DNA of 64,000 nt from an uncultured Pelagibacteraceae bacterium (GTDB lineage: Bacteria; Pseudomonadota; Alphaproteobacteria; Pelagibacterales; Pelagibacteraceae). The position numbers were made by a program, and so were the translations under genes. Shown piece by piece: positions 62,680-64,000 of the stretch. The notes beneath the pieces are model-generated. The model did not search any database, was not told the DNA's origin, and worked only from the letters and a program-made list of their open reading frames with translations. The DNA is taken from positions 62,001 to 126,000 of the forward strand of contig CACHIV010000001.1 in NCBI GenBank assembly GCA_902579985.1, in the 5' to 3' direction. Positions within the stretch are counted from its first letter, which is position 1. Each line of letters starts with the position of its first letter.

Positions 62680-64000
62680 CTAATTAATTAATGGCTTGCC
62701 AGTTGCCAAGGTATGTTTAATTCTATCTTGTGTTTTTTGTGTTTCAATTAATCTCATAAAAGAATCTAATTCTAAATTAAATAAATCATCTTCAGATATA
62801 GTTTTATCTATAGTTGTATCTCCGCCACTTAAGACATGTGCTAATTCTTTTGCAACTACAACTCCATGATCTAAAATAACTTTTTCATTATAAAGTTTTT
62901 CTATAATTTTATTCATTTCTTCTCTAACTCCTTTGCCAGGAAGTTTAAATTGAATTTCATCTGGTGAATTAAAATTTTTATTATCCATAAGAATCTTTTT
63001 AGAAACTTCTAATAAACTATTTCTATTCATTATCTTTTTATCCTCTGGCCTCAAATATTTCATAGGCTCAGCTTCGACTGGAGAGGTAGCAGTTTTCCCA
63101 TAACCAATAATGTCAAAAACTTTTAAAGGTGCATAGTTAGGGTCTGCCTTTCCTTCCTCGGTATTTAACCATCTCGCTAACATTTCTTTACATCCTCCTC
63201 CTGCTGGAATCAAACCTACAATAGTCTCAACTAAACCAACTACAATATTTGTGTGCGACGCAACAAAATTACTTTGAACCATCACTTCAAATCCTCCTCC
63301 TAATGTTAATCCTGAAGGAGCTGAAATGACTGGAAATTTCGAATATTTTAAATGTTTACATGTTTCTTGAAAATATTTTATAAATTTTTCTATAGATTTA
63401 AAATCATTTTTATCAGCAAATTGCATTGTATAAGTTAAATTTACTCCAGCTGAAAATTGCATACTCTCATTAATTATTATAAGTGGTTTATCTGTTGCCT
63501 TTTTAAGAGCATCCATTGAGTCATAATCTAAAGCGTTAGCTTTAGTAGTAAACTCAACAATATTATAACCATTGAACCTATAAATTTTTGCAGAGTCATT
63601 TCCATCTAAACTTAAAGCACTTTTCTTAACTTTTCCCAAAGTTTCAATATTTGTATACTTTTGTCTTTCACCATAAAAATCCTCATTTTCAGATTTTGAT
63701 AATTTTTGTAAAAAATCATTTCCTTCAAAATTATCAATCTTATCAAAGAAGTTTTTTACACCAATTTCTTCAAGCATTTCAAATGGTCCTTTAGCCCAAT
63801 TAAAACCTAATCTCATTGCTTCATCAATGTCATTAAATTCTTTTGTAATTCCTGGAACTAATGAAGAAGCATATTTAATTATTTTGGATAGAACAGACCA
63901 AGCATACTCACCATATTTATCTTTTCTATGAATTAATCCCTTTAGATCTACTTTATCTGACTTAAGGTCAATTTTTTTGCTTGGTGAATAATTTCCAGTC
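62680..64000 (-). CDS. FadN-type 3-hydroxyacyl-CoA dehydrogenase/enoyl-CoA hydratase, C-terminal part (runs off window)
   Basis: The frame is open from the stop at 62680 to the right edge, so an ATG at 63814-63816 is internal, not the start. The part nearest 64000 reads YGEYAWSVLSKIIKYASSLV then NDIDEAMRLGFNWAKGPFEM, the 3-hydroxyacyl-CoA dehydrogenase C-terminal domain. It is followed by an enoyl-CoA hydratase domain (FSAGVNLTYTM, TLGGGFEVMVQSNFVAS, IVGLIPAGGGCKEMLARW). The order HADH then ECH is that of FadN, not FadB. It acts in fatty acid beta-oxidation. The N-terminus lies outside. Confidence 0.88.
   Translation of the reverse strand, partial: TGNYSPSKKIDLKSDKVDLKGLIHRKDKYGEYAWSVLSKIIKYASSLVPGITKEFNDIDEAMRLGFNWAKGPFEMLEEIGVKNFFDKIDNFEGNDFLQKLSKSENEDFYGERQKYTNIETLGKVKKSALSLDGNDSAKIYRFNGYNIVEFTTKANALDYDSMDALKKATDKPLIIINESMQFSAGVNLTYTMQFADKNDFKSIEKFIKYFQETCKHLKYSKFPVISAPSGLTLGGGFEVMVQSNFVASHTNIVVGLVETIVGLIPAGGGCKEMLARWLNTEEGKADPNYAPLKVFDIIGYGKTATSPVEAEPMKYLRPEDKKIMNRNSLLEVSKKILMDNKNFNSPDEIQFKLPGKGVREEMNKIIEKLYNEKVILDHGVVVAKELAHVLSGGDTTIDKTISEDDLFNLELDSFMRLIETQKTQDRIKHTLATGKPLIN

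Noticed and set aside
62680-63816. Complete 378-aa crotonase starting at the ATG complementary to 63814-63816
   Set aside because: The frame stays open to the window edge with 3-hydroxyacyl-CoA dehydrogenase sequence upstream, so that ATG is internal to a longer FadN-type gene.
1-64000. CRISPR arrays, insertion sequences, integrases, phage or toxin-antitoxin genes
   Set aside because: No regularly spaced repeats, transposase or integrase motifs, or toxin-antitoxin pairs were seen on reading both strands.

Overview
The window is a strongly AT-rich, tightly packed bacterial chromosome segment. Genes often overlap by 1-40 bases and intergenic gaps are very short. Gene content and style point to a marine alphaproteobacterium of the SAR11 clade (Pelagibacterales, 'Candidatus Pelagibacter'-like). 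The clues are a streamlined layout, lysine/asparagine-rich proteins, an aprM-aprB-aprA cluster without dissimilatory sulfite reductase, several solute-binding or secondary uptake systems, and many very small membrane or basic ORFs. The assignment is inferred from content, not from a search. No rRNA, CRISPR array, insertion sequence or phage gene was seen; there is one tRNA (Leu, anticodon TAG).

Layout. 1-3.8 kb: protein quality control block lon-clpX-clpP-tig, transcribed leftward, with tRNA-Leu just upstream. 3.9-7.4 kb: small conserved genes, a family-5 uracil-DNA glycosylase, a YbgC thioesterase, a DUF3047 secreted protein and an SDR. 7.4-15.9 kb: NCS1 permease, TRAP transporter dctPQM, a divergent GMC flavoprotein dehydrogenase, a YjbE/TerC membrane protein, a second SDR and an M23 peptidase. 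15.9-21.2 kb: a surface-sugar type island (methyltransferase-like protein, hydratase, large membrane protein, DegT-family sugar dehydratase candidate, GT2 glycosyltransferase). 21.2-34.3 kb: sulfonate and sulfite metabolism (PQQ dehydrogenase, xsc, suyAB, a frameshifted UPF0324 exporter, galE, transaldolase, tauE, unknown ORFs, aprA, aprB, aprM). 34.4-39.2 kb: complete p-aminobenzoate operon pabB-pabA-pabC, an MFS transporter and a cystathionine beta-lyase. 39.3-47.2 kb: small basic peptide, membrane and sulfatase-like proteins, mnmA, cysQ, recX, ABA4-like protein, 2-hydroxychromene-2-carboxylate isomerase-like protein, rhodanese, glycosyltransferase-like protein. 47.2-60.1 kb: amtB, HU, rseP, cupin, bamB-yfgM, acnA, lysE, csaA, argE, aldehyde dehydrogenase, agmatinase. 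60.1-64 kb: secreted HExxH protein, cyclophilin, KE-rich coiled-coil protein and a truncated FadN-type beta-oxidation enzyme.

How it works together. The clearest theme is use of C2/C3 sulfonates as carbon sources and disposal of the released sulfite. Xsc splits sulfoacetaldehyde to acetyl phosphate plus sulfite. SuyAB splits 3-sulfolactate to pyruvate plus sulfite. The TauE-type protein (and the UPF0324 protein if it is functional) could export sulfite, and AprBA/AprM could oxidise it via APS. The nearby TRAP transporter with a divergent GMC dehydrogenase, and the PQQ dehydrogenase downstream of xsc, are candidates for supplying these substrates. The unknown 116-aa and 41-aa ORFs between aprA and tauE are the most likely new accessory parts of this system. 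A UPF0324 gene broken by a one-base frameshift at an A tract, and a DegT-family protein whose catalytic lysine is histidine, are the most concrete sequence-level oddities.
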